Below are positions 50,235 to 59,685 of a stretch of DNA of 64,000 nucleotides, piece after piece. The position numbers and the translations under genes were made by a program. Below the pieces are notes generated by a model. That model worked only from the letters and a program-made list of their open reading frames with translations. It searched no databases and was not told the DNA's origin. Numbering within the stretch: the stretch's first letter is position 1; each line of letters opens with the position of its first letter. Origin of the DNA: Methylomonas sp. AM2-LC (GTDB lineage Bacteria; Pseudomonadota; Gammaproteobacteria; Methylococcales; Methylomonadaceae). Where the stretch lies: assembly GCF_039904985.1 (NCBI RefSeq), contig NZ_CP157005.1, positions 3,677,501 to 3,741,500 on the forward strand, read 5' to 3'.

Positions 50235-51788
50235 TTAACGCACCAAAAGCCGTGGACCTAATAGTTCAACGATCATATTCCGGTAATGCTCGGCTTTTTG
50301 GGTTTGCATATGTTCCAACGGATTAAAGTTATCGGTTAAAACCATACCCTTAGATTGATCAACTGCAAAAACCCTATCTTTCAGCCAATTAACTTGTGCC
50401 GGTTGCAAGGATTTTGCTTCCAAATCTAATACTTGATCAGAAGCCAGAAAAATAAAATCGTTAAAATCTTTGCCCGGTTCTGAAATAAAAGTGGTTTGAT
50501 GGGGGTAAACGGCCGCAATGGTTTTTGCCACTGATGCCAGTGAAGCTTGTTTATCGCCCTGTGAAAATGCCACAAAATTAAGTGACAAGATGCCTTGCTC
50601 TGTTAACAGTGACTGTAATTGTTTTAAAGTTTCGACGGTAAGTAAATGACTGGGTTCTGAACCACCGGTAAAACAATCGTGAATAATTAAGTCATAAGGA
50701 CCACTTAAATGGCGTATTTCATAGCGAGCATCGCCAATGATGGCTTTTCCGGTTGGCTTAAAGCCAAAATATTGGGTTGCCGCATCTGAAACAGCAGGAT
50801 CGATTTCTAAGGTATCGGTCACAATACCGTAACGTTCATACAAAACTTTCGCCATGTGACCTACTCCCAAGCCAATAACTAAAGCGCGTTTCATATTAGG
50901 TTTAATGGCCGGAATCAAACCCACGATATCCTGATAAGTTAAACGGTTCCCACCCGTGGCGATACTGGTTGCGCCAATAGCCGAAGCATCAGAGGTTAAT
51001 AAACGCAAGTCTTTTGCGGGTTGATCAATAACACGCACCCACCCGTACAAACTTTCGTGTTCTGACTGTATTTGAAAGTTACTGCCGCCTTTAAATACAT
51101 GGCCGGCACCGACAATTTTTGGCATGATACTCAAGCCAAGCGCAATCAATATAGCAATGGGGGTAATTGCCACAGAGGTGCCTAATTTGTTGCGCTCTAA
51201 CAGGGCCACGATAAAAGCCAGAACAAACAACAAAATACCGGTACCCACTAAAATTTCTCGCGAACCTAACATGGGAAACAGGAAAAAACCCAATAACATA
51301 GTACCAACCACACTACCCAAGGTACTGATCGCATAAAACGACCCCACACTATTACCAATATTTTCAATACGTGAAGTAGCAATTTTGATAGCAAAAGGGC
51401 CGACCATGCCCAACAAGGTAAGACTTGGCGAAAATAGGATAAGCGCACTGGCAAAGGCACCGGCGCGCAAACCGAGTGGATCGGTCGCTAATAAAATGGG
51501 CCGGGTTAACCAAGGTATCATTAAGGTTAACAAGCCTGCCATAGCAATAATTAAAGCCAAGCCAGTCCGTTTTGCACTATCAGCCCACCTGCCACCTATG
51601 TAATAACCTAAGGCAAGTGCAATCATGGTTACAGAAATCAGTGACGACCAGACGTACAGACTGGTTCCATAAAAAGGCGCAAGCATGCGTGTGCCTAACA
51701 ATTCGATAACCATTACCGAAGCCCCGGTGAGAAAGACCGTCACAAACAAACTGCTACGCCCAAAATTTGATGCCGATGAAGGACTCAT
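50235..51788 (-). CDS. Fused membrane (MFS-like) / spermidine synthase protein
   Basis: 517 residues. About seven membrane segments in the first 235 residues (TVFLTGASVMVIELLGTRML is the typical beginning) are joined to a Rossmann-fold spermidine-synthase-like domain (about 270-500): ALVIGLGVGHMAKVLYERYG, the acidic DTLEIDPAV, and YDLIIHDCFTGG. AGAGGTAAAT precedes the ATG. Such fusions are widespread; in most, the aminopropyltransferase activity has not been shown, and some have methyltransferase-like roles. No speD gene is adjacent. It is monocistronic. Confidence 0.85.
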   Translation of the reverse strand: MSPSSASNFGRSSLFVTVFLTGASVMVIELLGTRMLAPFYGTSLYVWSSLISVTMIALALGYYIGGRWADSAKRTGLALIIAMAGLLTLMIPWLTRPILLATDPLGLRAGAFASALILFSPSLTLLGMVGPFAIKIATSRIENIGNSVGSFYAISTLGSVVGTMLLGFFLFPMLGSREILVGTGILLFVLAFIVALLERNKLGTSVAITPIAILIALGLSIMPKIVGAGHVFKGGSNFQIQSEHESLYGWVRVIDQPAKDLRLLTSDASAIGATSIATGGNRLTYQDIVGLIPAIKPNMKRALVIGLGVGHMAKVLYERYGIVTDTLEIDPAVSDAATQYFGFKPTGKAIIGDARYEIRHLSGPYDLIIHDCFTGGSEPSHLLTVETLKQLQSLLTEQGILSLNFVAFSQGDKQASLASVAKTIAAVYPHQTTFISEPGKDFNDFIFLASDQVLDLEAKSLQPAQVNWLKDRVFAVDQSKGMVLTDNFNPLEHMQTQKAEHYRNMIVELLGPRLLVR

Positions 51789-52390
51789 ATTTACCTCTTA
51801 TTATTTTAATGGTCTGAAAATAGATGCTAGCGAGTAAAAAACGGCTAGTAACAATGAATTTAATATTGAATAAAAAATACCATTAAATTCTTAAAATTTA
51901 TTTAAAATAGTTAACCATGAAACATTGTTTTTTATATTAAAAATCAATAATTTAAAATATTTTATAACCAAATAAAAACGCATTAATCTGGGATAATTAG
52001 CCTTATTGAATCGACACATACCACGCAAACTAATCTTTACGTAAAAAAATTAAATATATTCAAAAAAATGCCCAACGACACATAACAATCAATACGTAAA
52101 AAATTTATTTTAAGCAAATAAATAAATTAAAAAATCAAAAATTATGCTCTAATAAAAACATTAAATTTATTTGTATATTTTACTTTAAAATAGCAATAAA
52201 ATACATAAATTTCATACAATTCTTACTGTGGCGATTTGCCGCATTTGCAAGCGATAATTTGCCAATTAAACTACGCATAAAAACACAGACCATTACTTTA
52301 TAACGACTGCTTAGTTTAGTATTAATTTAAATATCCACTACCGCCTTAATTTCCATTATTTTTATGATTTTTTTAACCTTTGCATAATAA
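51789..52390. other. 600-base AT-rich intergenic region
   Basis: Strongly AT-rich compared with the neighbours (many runs of A and T), between two divergent genes. I see no reading frame. It likely carries both promoters and may be a nucleoid-protein binding region. Confidence 0.5.
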
Positions 52391-53602
52391 ATGCACAAAC
52401 AGTTCAAACCACACACCTACGCAGCATCTTCCATTATGAAAAATTTATTACTAAAGCTTAGTTTTAGTGTTTTTCTCAGTTGTATTACAAACTTGGCTAA
52501 TGCGGACCAAGCGCATAGAGAACAAAGTATCTATACTGCTGCTGCATTTGGTAGGCACAATCAACTTTGGCGAATATCACCTCAACAAAATTATATGGTT
52601 GTGGATTATTCAACTAATAAAGGCCTGACATTTAGCCATCCTGTCCGGGTAAATTCTGAGCCGCAAAATATTAATGTATGGGATGAAAATACACCCTCCA
52701 TTTCTGTTGATAAACAGGGAAAAGTTTATGTTTTATATTCCGCCGACGACAAACAGAAAAGCACAGTATTTTTCAGTCAGTCAAATGACGGCAAACACTT
52801 TAGTGATCCCATAAAAATCAGTTTGCAAGCTGATTTAAATTATCATTACCAAGCAGAAATGCTAGTTGCCAAACAGGGTAAAGTGCATTTTCTTTGGCAC
52901 GATGTGCGTGACCGAAACGAATATAAACAACAAGGAGGTGGCGATCTGTCTATTTATTACACCTCAGCCAATACCCATAAAAATATCGATTTTCTTTCAG
53001 AATTTCGAATTGCTAAAAATATCTGTTCATGCTGTCGAACCGCTATGGTCTTGGACAACCATGATCAAGCTTTAATATTGGCGCGTTTTGTTTTTCCAGA
53101 CCAAATCCGCGATCTGGGATTAATTAAACCCGATGCAAAAATCGAAACAGCTGAAACCTGGCGGGTCAGTTTTGACAATTGGAAACTTGAAGGATGCCCT
53201 ACACAAGGCCCCGCCTTATCCATAAGCAAAACAGGGCGCTATCACATGGCATGGTTTACGCTGGGCAGCCGACGGCAAGGCTTGTTTTATGCTTGGTCTG
53301 ACGATCAGGGCAAAACCTTCTCTAATCCCTTAAGCTTTGGCAACCCAGACAAATTACCCGCCAGAGCAGAGGTACTGGCAATAGGTAAAAAAGTCGCGTT
53401 AATCTGGAAAGAGTTTGACGGCATAAAAACGCAGATTATGGCAATGCATTCTGAAAACCAAGGCTTAAACTGGTCAGCACCAACACAGCTGGCAGAAACT
53501 GAATCGCTATCAAGTTACCCGGCATTGCTTGATGATGGACACAAAATCTACCTTAGCTGGAACAGCATGGAGCATGGTTTTCGCTTACTAGCCATTGACT
53601 AA
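52391..53602 (+). CDS. Exported sialidase-fold protein with Asp-box repeats
   Basis: 403 residues; the signal peptide (LLLKLSFSVFLSCITNLANA) starts at the second Met (52436), which is the more likely start although neither has a ribosome site. Four Asp-box-like turns (STNKGLTF, SNDGKHF, SDDQGKTF, SENQGLNW) mark a six-bladed propeller of the sialidase/BNR superfamily. A cysteine group, ICSCCRTA, follows the third blade, a feature of a subgroup of unknown role. No catalytic sialidase Arg triad can be assigned, so enzymatic activity is unproven. The next gene starts 54 bases downstream on the same strand. Confidence 0.75.
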   Translation: MHKQFKPHTYAASSIMKNLLLKLSFSVFLSCITNLANADQAHREQSIYTAAAFGRHNQLWRISPQQNYMVVDYSTNKGLTFSHPVRVNSEPQNINVWDENTPSISVDKQGKVYVLYSADDKQKSTVFFSQSNDGKHFSDPIKISLQADLNYHYQAEMLVAKQGKVHFLWHDVRDRNEYKQQGGGDLSIYYTSANTHKNIDFLSEFRIAKNICSCCRTAMVLDNHDQALILARFVFPDQIRDLGLIKPDAKIETAETWRVSFDNWKLEGCPTQGPALSISKTGRYHMAWFTLGSRRQGLFYAWSDDQGKTFSNPLSFGNPDKLPARAEVLAIGKKVALIWKEFDGIKTQIMAMHSENQGLNWSAPTQLAETESLSSYPALLDDGHKIYLSWNSMEHGFRLLAID

Positions 53603-53655
53603 ACTAAACCCATTTAAATCAACATTACTTTTGCCCCCCACTAGAAGGAAAATCG

Positions 53656-54129
53656 ATGACTAAACTTAGTATTCCATTTCAAATACTTACCCTGACTATA
53701 CTTTTATGTACCCTAACCTACACTACACTCTGTTATGCACATGATTTTGAAGGCAATCTAACTGCACAAGCGGGAGCCGGTGCCACTGATTTATTCTCCA
53801 TCAGCTGTTCCAATGCCGAAGAAAACGCCACGGAAACCACTCATCATCTGTATGTAACCATCAGAAATAATGTTAAATCTAATGATCCCTTAAGTGTAGT
53901 GGTGTATAAAAAAGGCGATAGCAATGGACTGAGTAAATCAGTTAGTGATGCGATTGGCGGTGATTACACTCCCAGTCCAGGACTCCTATTACCGGGAGGT
54001 AACGGTGATTACTTGGTATTTGTTCATCACAATTCTGACACCCCCCTCACCTATTTATTGCAATATCATTGCCAGGATAGTAATAATCAGCATACCGGTA
54101 CAGATATTCAATCTTTACAAAACGAGTAA
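53656..54129 (+). CDS. Small exported protein with predicted N-terminal histidine, copy 1
   Basis: 157 residues. AGAAGGAAAATCG precedes the ATG. A signal peptide ends LCYA|HDFEG, so the mature protein would begin with His. Two conserved cysteines (FSISCSN and LQYHCQD) and the C-terminus TGTDIQSLQ are shared with 57247-57741, which is a clear paralogue. The fold is probably a beta-sandwich. It follows the sialidase-fold gene on the same strand and converges on the DUF3570 gene. Function is not known; a metal-binding role is a hypothesis (see findings). Confidence 0.75.
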   Translation: MTKLSIPFQILTLTILLCTLTYTTLCYAHDFEGNLTAQAGAGATDLFSISCSNAEENATETTHHLYVTIRNNVKSNDPLSVVVYKKGDSNGLSKSVSDAIGGDYTPSPGLLLPGGNGDYLVFVHHNSDTPLTYLLQYHCQDSNNQHTGTDIQSLQNE

Positions 54130-54189
54130 ACCATTGCCCTTTTTGATGGGATCAACGTTAAAACGCTAGTCCCATCAATAAATAAACCA

Positions 54190-56886
54190 TCAAAACGCAT
54201 ATCCCCAAGTGGCAGACAGCGCCCCATTTCGATCTAATTGATAGCCATTAACATCGGTGCTTATCGGTTGCAACCATTCAAAAGACAATTTATTTCCCGC
54301 CAGCGAACCACCGATTACACTAGCATTGATACCCAGACCCAAATCCCAATATCTGCCACCGTAATTTCTGGGAAAGTCCATAGGCCCCAGTTGATCACTT
54401 AAACCGTTAAACTGATTTCTAACCGCACCCTGAGAGGTATATACGCCGCGTACCGACGCCGAAAGCCAATCGAATAAGGAATAACTGCCCCAAGCTGTGG
54501 ATTGAAAAATATCACCAAACGCAAATCCAGAGGAATTCATACTTTGTAAACGTTTGGTGCCTGAAATTTGCGCACCCCAGGACCAATCATCCAGTTGCCC
54601 GGTATAAGTAAGACTGGGTTTAAAATCCCAGGTACCACTACCCAATTGCATGCCATAGTGTATATAGCCACTATCAGCTTGATGATTACGCAACAATTTG
54701 ATGCCAACATCGCCAGTTGGGGCGGTAGCGCCCAATGTCAGATTGATATGTTGGCCTTGACCGCTGTATAGCTTGAATAGCGAATATAATCCCGTATCGC
54801 CAACGCCACCGGTACTGTGACCGGCCTGTATATGATGTTCGATGTGATTTTCCAATAAACTGGTTGGTGTGGGGGCACCTGCCAAACCACGCATGCCCAT
54901 ATTCATATCGACGAACTGTGGCATCAGCATCAGGTTCAACCAGTCGGTTGGAGCATACATTAAATCCAGCATATGCATATGCATATTCATATTATTAGGC
55001 GTCAGGTAACAATTTGCACTACGCACCGCCCCACAAGCCTGGCTGACTATGGTGCTATCTGGAATAGTATTTGTGCCATGCAGCATATTGCCCGCTTCAG
55101 TGCTATACATGTAACGATAGCCCAGCATAAACTCACCGGGCTTATGCAGCATATGCCCAAACATCACCCCTGCCGGGATAGGCGCTCCATGCTGATGGCC
55201 CGATGAGCGATGGTAGCGATGTGGATCAAGCACATCTATTTCGTTTTGCGACCTGTCTTCTGCCATATCCGGAATTGAACCTTCTGCCATAGAGCTCACC
55301 GCCTTGGCTGCTGAGGCAATTGCGGACATATTTAACTTTAAAGAAGCATTGGCGACATAATAACGATAATTGGCATAATCACCCTCTCCACCGCCACCCA
55401 GTTTTAGAGACCCAGCATGGGTGTAATATTCAAATCCTGTCTCGAAAGTTATGCCTTTAGCAAATTGTTTACTTACTGATATACCACCACTTAAAGTACC
55501 AAATGCTGAAAGCCTCTGATCACTGGAGTAATTTGCAGGCAATTTAAGACTGTTTGCTTTCTCACCAGCATCAACCTGATTTACAAATAGATAAGGGGTA
55601 TAAAAGCTGGCTGCATCCTGAGAGTAATATCGCACCTTAGGTGTGACACTCCACCCACCCCCTAAAGGCTGCACCCAATCAGAAGAAAAGGTATGGGCTT
55701 TAATACCCCAATCATCACTGGAAAAACTATATTCAAAATGCAAAGCAGCATCCAGCGGCTTAATATATTGCACATAACGGCTACTAACTGTCCACTGATT
55801 GCGCACATCAGGGCGCTTTTCCAGATAAGCGTAACCAACCGCCGCTACAACATTGGGCGGGGTATCACATAGATTAAAATCACAATATCCAGGTGGATGA
55901 ATAGCCCCTCTATCGATGAAAAATGTTTCCACAACTTTATATGGGTTTGCCAAGTAGCCACTGGACTGACTAAATCCCAAATTTGTCTGGAAAACGGCAT
56001 CTTTATTCAGAATTTGTGAAAAACCTAGATTGCCAGCAAAATCCTGGCGATTACTTTGCAGGCGCTGTTCGGTACCGGCCGCAGTGGATATGGATTTCAT
56101 TTGCCCCGTACCCTGATAATAATCGGAAAAGATATACGATTGACTATCATGATTCATTAAGGCATTGGTATCGCTATTGGTATAACTAAGACCATAATTA
56201 AGGCTGGTTAATTTTTGATTAACATCCCAACGTCCACCAATATTGCCATAACGCGATGTATAATCGCGCTCCAGAGAGATACCGCCACCGATATCCAGTT
56301 GCGATTCATCCCAGTCGTAACTGAGTTTAAAATCGCCTTGTTTGCGTGTTTCAGGCGATGCAGAAGCAATGGTCTGCACCAGTTGCGTATCTTTAATATA
56401 CGGTTGTATGCCGGTATCTGGATTCGGATCGCCAAAGGCTTTAACAACCTTACCCGTATTTAGGTCGATATGCGCACCACCCAATGCCTGTATGTACGGT
56501 GAAGCCCCTGCAGCAATATGATTAGTGATTGCTACATGATTAAGCCCCACACTAAATGGCGCTGTACTGATTGGCGTAGCACCGCCCCAAGTATCCTGAG
56601 TAAAATTAAAACCAAAGCGAGTACGATCATTCAAATTAAATTTAGCAGCCCCATTCAAACTATCCACTTCAATAGGATTGCTATTATTGGCTGCTTGGCC
56701 GTATAAATTTCGTTTAGTTTCCTGATAATGACTGTATTGAAACTCTGTTTCATCATCGGCAAGACAAGAAACTGCCATAAATATGCCGGGTAAAGCCAAT
56801 GCCGACGCAGTAAATTTTTTTAAAGTTTTGTGATTGGCTAACACGGGTTTAGCCAATAATGGCCCCAGCCGCAGAGAATTATTCAT
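54190..56886 (-). CDS. DUF3570 outer-membrane barrel fused to a Met/His-rich barrel
   Basis: 898 residues, about twice the length of a DUF3570 protein. A signal peptide (about 25-43, ending CLADD) leads into a DUF3570-type barrel (about 45-530; RTRFGFNFTQDTWGGATP near the start). The second half (about 560-898) is another barrel with a Met/His-rich stretch: DPHRYHRSSGHQHGAPIP, GVMFGHMLHKPGE, NNMNMHMHMLDLMYAP, MPQFVDMNMGMRGL and NHIEHHIQAGH. The C-terminus ends in an aromatic residue (WGYAF), normal for outer-membrane barrels. It follows the DUF4266 gene by 26 bases; these two families usually go together. The Met/His clusters suggest metal (copper) binding; inference. Confidence 0.82.
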   Translation of the reverse strand: MNNSLRLGPLLAKPVLANHKTLKKFTASALALPGIFMAVSCLADDETEFQYSHYQETKRNLYGQAANNSNPIEVDSLNGAAKFNLNDRTRFGFNFTQDTWGGATPISTAPFSVGLNHVAITNHIAAGASPYIQALGGAHIDLNTGKVVKAFGDPNPDTGIQPYIKDTQLVQTIASASPETRKQGDFKLSYDWDESQLDIGGGISLERDYTSRYGNIGGRWDVNQKLTSLNYGLSYTNSDTNALMNHDSQSYIFSDYYQGTGQMKSISTAAGTEQRLQSNRQDFAGNLGFSQILNKDAVFQTNLGFSQSSGYLANPYKVVETFFIDRGAIHPPGYCDFNLCDTPPNVVAAVGYAYLEKRPDVRNQWTVSSRYVQYIKPLDAALHFEYSFSSDDWGIKAHTFSSDWVQPLGGGWSVTPKVRYYSQDAASFYTPYLFVNQVDAGEKANSLKLPANYSSDQRLSAFGTLSGGISVSKQFAKGITFETGFEYYTHAGSLKLGGGGEGDYANYRYYVANASLKLNMSAIASAAKAVSSMAEGSIPDMAEDRSQNEIDVLDPHRYHRSSGHQHGAPIPAGVMFGHMLHKPGEFMLGYRYMYSTEAGNMLHGTNTIPDSTIVSQACGAVRSANCYLTPNNMNMHMHMLDLMYAPTDWLNLMLMPQFVDMNMGMRGLAGAPTPTSLLENHIEHHIQAGHSTGGVGDTGLYSLFKLYSGQGQHINLTLGATAPTGDVGIKLLRNHQADSGYIHYGMQLGSGTWDFKPSLTYTGQLDDWSWGAQISGTKRLQSMNSSGFAFGDIFQSTAWGSYSLFDWLSASVRGVYTSQGAVRNQFNGLSDQLGPMDFPRNYGGRYWDLGLGINASVIGGSLAGNKLSFEWLQPISTDVNGYQLDRNGALSATWGYAF

Positions 56887-56912
56887 GAACTCAGTTAATG
56901 CAAATTTATAGA

Positions 56913-57158
56913 TTAATTACAGCCACAACCACCACCACCGCTACCAAAACTAGCGCCAGGTGCTGCTTCACGACTACTGTAATTATGGGCACGCATGCCA
57001 TTAAGAAGTGGATCAGGATCAAGTGCCATTTGTGGTTTGGCTAGATTACCTCGCTCCCAAGGCTGAATAGGTGTACAGCCCGTTAAATTTATTAACAGGA
57101 TACAGAGCAATCCAAAAATCCTTGCTAAGGGTAATTTCTTATTAGGCATATAAGGCAA
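56913..57158 (-). CDS. DUF4266 small lipoprotein
   Basis: 81 residues. The lipobox is LTGC; the mature part has the DUF4266 signature: QPWERGNLAKPQMA, NYSSREAAPGASFG and a C-terminal GGGGCGCN. Family members are small periplasmic lipoproteins that nearly always stand next to DUF3570 barrels and often next to thioredoxin-like and ApbE genes; no ApbE is present here. It lies 88 bases downstream of the small N-terminal-His protein and 26 upstream of the barrel gene, so a three-gene unit is likely. Role unknown; the CGC tail could bind metal or form a thioether. Confidence 0.9.
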   Translation of the reverse strand: MPYMPNKKLPLARIFGLLCILLINLTGCTPIQPWERGNLAKPQMALDPDPLLNGMRAHNYSSREAAPGASFGSGGGGCGCN

Positions 57159-57246
57159 CGATATTATGCATATAAATAGTTTAAATAAACCCAGACACTC
57201 AGCACACCCAATTACATTTAATAATCGGGTGTGCTAAGGTTTATGA

Positions 57247-57741
57247 TTATTGATTTTGTATACTTTGAATATCGGTTCCGGTATGCACCCCACTAGCGTC
57301 CAAACAATGGAAAGTTAATAGGTAATTAGACGCCACTTTATTGGTATGGTTTACTGCTATATAATAAGTTTTATCGCCATCACCAACACTAGGCGGATTA
57401 ACCAAATAAGTATCTGGGCTACCTGTTAGATCACCACCGATAAGATCTGTAGTGTTAACTGAATAAGGTTGCACACTATTAATTTGAAATGCTTGCGCAC
57501 TTAAAGCACCGGCGGTAGCGCTATTATTGATAATATTTACGTATAATTTATGCGTTGGTTGTTGTGAGGGCTCGGTAGTATCAGTAAAACAGCTAATTTG
57601 ATATAAATCGGTATCGCTTGCGCCGTTATTACCATTATATGGTGCAATACCAAGACCACCCGTTATGTTATGCGCAAAAGTTTGACCACTAACACTACTT
57701 AGCGCCAAAACGAGTGAAGCAAGTATTTTTATATTTTTCAT
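57247..57741 (-). CDS. Small exported protein with predicted N-terminal histidine, copy 2
   Basis: 164 residues from the ATG at 57741 (GGAAATAATA upstream); a longer reading to 57753 is less likely. The signal peptide ends GQTFA|HNITG, so the mature N-terminus would be His. It shares with 53656-54129 the cysteines (YQISCFTD, LTFHCLD), the middle (HKLYVNI) and the end (TGTDIQSIQNQ). First gene of the DUF4266-DUF3570 unit. The two copies flank the barrel gene in opposite directions. Function is unknown. Confidence 0.75.
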   Translation of the reverse strand: MKNIKILASLVLALSSVSGQTFAHNITGGLGIAPYNGNNGASDTDLYQISCFTDTTEPSQQPTHKLYVNIINNSATAGALSAQAFQINSVQPYSVNTTDLIGGDLTGSPDTYLVNPPSVGDGDKTYYIAVNHTNKVASNYLLTFHCLDASGVHTGTDIQSIQNQ

Positions 57742-57832
57742 TATTATTTCCACTTTTAATTTGTTAATTTAAATAAAATTAAAATGACAAGTTAAGCACT
57801 TAGCAAACAGTCAGTATAAATCCCTCTATCGG

Positions 57833-57886
57833 ATCGCTCAGTCCATTCATGGTTCGACTGAGCTCACCACCAACAAACTGAGCGAT
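57833..57886. repeat. 10-bp inverted repeat between genes
   Basis: ATCGCTCAGT (57833-57842) and ACTGAGCGAT (57877-57886) are perfect inverted copies about 34 bases apart, with a third, related ACTGAGCTC between them. It lies between the HEAT gene stop and the upstream gene region. It may be a terminator or an operator. Confidence 0.45.
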
Positions 57887-57922
57887 GCTGCGCATAGTCA
57901 CTATTTGTAATTTTCTTGTGTA

Positions 57923-58726
57923 TTAATTTGCATTTGCGAACGACTGTAATTTCATGTTTGCCAGTTGCCGTACATTCGGATCAGTATCTTGTGCCGCTTG
58001 CTGTAATAGAGTGGTGTTGTTACCTACACTATCAACCACCATTAAACGCACATCAACACTGTCATCCAGCAATGCCTGACTAAGTTCAGCCTGCACAGCA
58101 TCCCCTTCTCGTTTTGCCAGTGCAAACACAGCCTGCGCTCTAACTTCGGGCTTTTCATCTGTCATGGCCTCTTTTAATAATTGCCGGACACGCACATCAT
58201 TCTTTTCACCCGCCAGTGCCAACCCGCTTATGGCCTGTGCTTTTTGTTCGGGTTGTTTTGCCTGTTCCAACAAGTGATTGATTGCTGTATTGCTATCAAT
58301 CACTCTGGGTAAATTTGAAATAGACTCAGGCACTTGCTTAGCGACTCCTAATACAACAGGCGTTTGCAGTAACCAGATTTCCCTGGTTACTGCAGGAGTA
58401 ATAACAGATCCAGTATCCTGTTGATAACGCATAACAATACTGGCTTGATCACCTAGCAAACAATTCAACAATTGTTTCAATTCACTGGCATGACAGCTAG
58501 CAGTTATCAACTCAGCAGGCAACACTGAATAATGAACGGCAATTCCGATTTTTGCGGAAATCACAACCAGCACATCGGCTAAATTTGAATCATAAACAAT
58601 CAGATTCAACTCTGCACCCGTCACTTGAGTAGAAAAAAACCGAATACTGGTGGTTTTTTCCTGGTCAGCATTAACAGCAGCAGAAACCAGAAAAAAACCA
58701 CATGCCGCGAGTATCCAATTAATCAA
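57923..58726 (-). CDS. Exported HEAT-repeat protein
   Basis: 267 residues. The start codon is TTG with GAGAG upstream; no ATG is available before it. A signal peptide (WILAACGFFLVSAAVNA) is followed by a region resembling secretin/TonB short domains (about 30-95; LNLIVYDSNLADVLVVISAKIG looks like an STN-type domain), and HEAT-like repeats (about 145-260; EVRAQAVFALAKREGD). Two cysteines (TASCHASE, LNCLLGD) lie in the first half. It may bind a partner protein in the periplasm. Spacing (57 bases) suggests it is transcribed with the VPLPA-CTERM gene upstream. Confidence 0.7.
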   Translation of the reverse strand: MINWILAACGFFLVSAAVNADQEKTTSIRFFSTQVTGAELNLIVYDSNLADVLVVISAKIGIAVHYSVLPAELITASCHASELKQLLNCLLGDQASIVMRYQQDTGSVITPAVTREIWLLQTPVVLGVAKQVPESISNLPRVIDSNTAINHLLEQAKQPEQKAQAISGLALAGEKNDVRVRQLLKEAMTDEKPEVRAQAVFALAKREGDAVQAELSQALLDDSVDVRLMVVDSVGNNTTLLQQAAQDTDPNVRQLANMKLQSFANAN

Positions 58727-58782
58727 AACTTACTCTCTTAGACAACTGTTATCAGCTTTGAAACAAGGTTAAATTGCAACCA

Positions 58783-59469
58783 TTAGATGGACTGTTTTTT
58801 TCTAAACACACCTAAGCCTGCTATGCCAGAAGCAAACAACCAGATAGCCCCTGGCACCGGTACTGCACTAGTGGGTGCGGTGGTAAAGGCAGCATTTGTA
58901 CCTGTAACAGTCAGTGTATAGTTATTCGTAAAAGTATAAGTACCACCGCCGCCACCGGTTGCATCGTCTTTTCCACTAAAGTAATTGGTCAAGGATTGTC
59001 CTAATGGAATTATGGTACCTAGTGGTGTATCGTTTGCATTAGATTGCACAATCATATAGGTATTGCCTGCAACCAGAGATGTTGACAAGCCCGGATCGGC
59101 TTGCCCCTGTCCGAAGTTATCGTATGACGACCATCCCAATACTGACTGATTATAAATAGTGGTAGGACCAAAGGCCACCTGTCTGGGAGCATTATCATTT
59201 GATGCCACCAATGTCCAATTTGACCCCGTTTCTTGCCACACACTCAGGTAGCCATCCATATAAGTACCACTCCAATCAGCGGGAGTAGTTGTCGTTGAAG
59301 CTTGCGACTGAATATAAATATTGTCGGTGGCCGTAGTACTGGCAGTTACAAAAAACTCTTCGCGTTGATTAACATTTGTAGAAACATGCGTACCATTGGC
59401 GGTTATATCCGCCTGAGCTACACCGCTAGAAAGCCCAAGTAAAACCAGAGCGCCTAATTTAGTTTTCAT
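58783..59469 (-). CDS. VPLPA-CTERM exported protein 1
   Basis: 228 residues from the ATG at 59469, with GAGGAATAT before it; a longer reading to 59541 adds 24 residues that do not look like a signal. A signal peptide ends GVAQA. The C-terminal end VPVPGAIWLFASGIAGLG plus FRKKQSI is a VPLPA/PEP-type sorting signal. The mature part is Thr/Ser/Asn-rich, beta-forming. Exosortase would process it; the enzyme is not in the window. It differs in sequence from the cassettes at 34-40 kb. Confidence 0.8.
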   Translation of the reverse strand: MKTKLGALVLLGLSSGVAQADITANGTHVSTNVNQREEFFVTASTTATDNIYIQSQASTTTTPADWSGTYMDGYLSVWQETGSNWTLVASNDNAPRQVAFGPTTIYNQSVLGWSSYDNFGQGQADPGLSTSLVAGNTYMIVQSNANDTPLGTIIPLGQSLTNYFSGKDDATGGGGGTYTFTNNYTLTVTGTNAAFTTAPTSAVPVPGAIWLFASGIAGLGVFRKKQSI

Positions 59470-59555
59470 ATATTCCTCTTCACTCGTTATATTAAAGGAT
59501 GCAAGTAGATTACTTGCTGTTTTTCTTAAGCGTTTACACACATACCAAAAACTGC

Positions 59556-59593
59556 AAAAACCGTGAGGTGGCTTAATTACCAGCTCACGGTTA
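59556..59593 (-). terminator. Hairpin terminator after VPLPA-CTERM gene 2
   Basis: AACCGTGAG (59558-59566) pairs with CTCACGGTT (59583-59591); TGG/CCA extends the stem inward. Read on the minus strand the hairpin is followed by TTTTT. It lies about 95 bases after the stop at 59686. Confidence 0.65.
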
Positions 59594-59685
59594 ATTAGTT
59601 TGTTTATTTTTAAAATTTAAACTGACCCCTGCTTCCCTGTTTTGTATACAAATAAAACAGCTAATGATTTCAAAAACAGTGCTAT

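Noticed and set aside
52391..53602. True sialidase (neuraminidase) activity
   Set aside because: Asp-box turns show the propeller fold only; the arginine triad and catalytic Asp/Tyr/Glu could not be placed.
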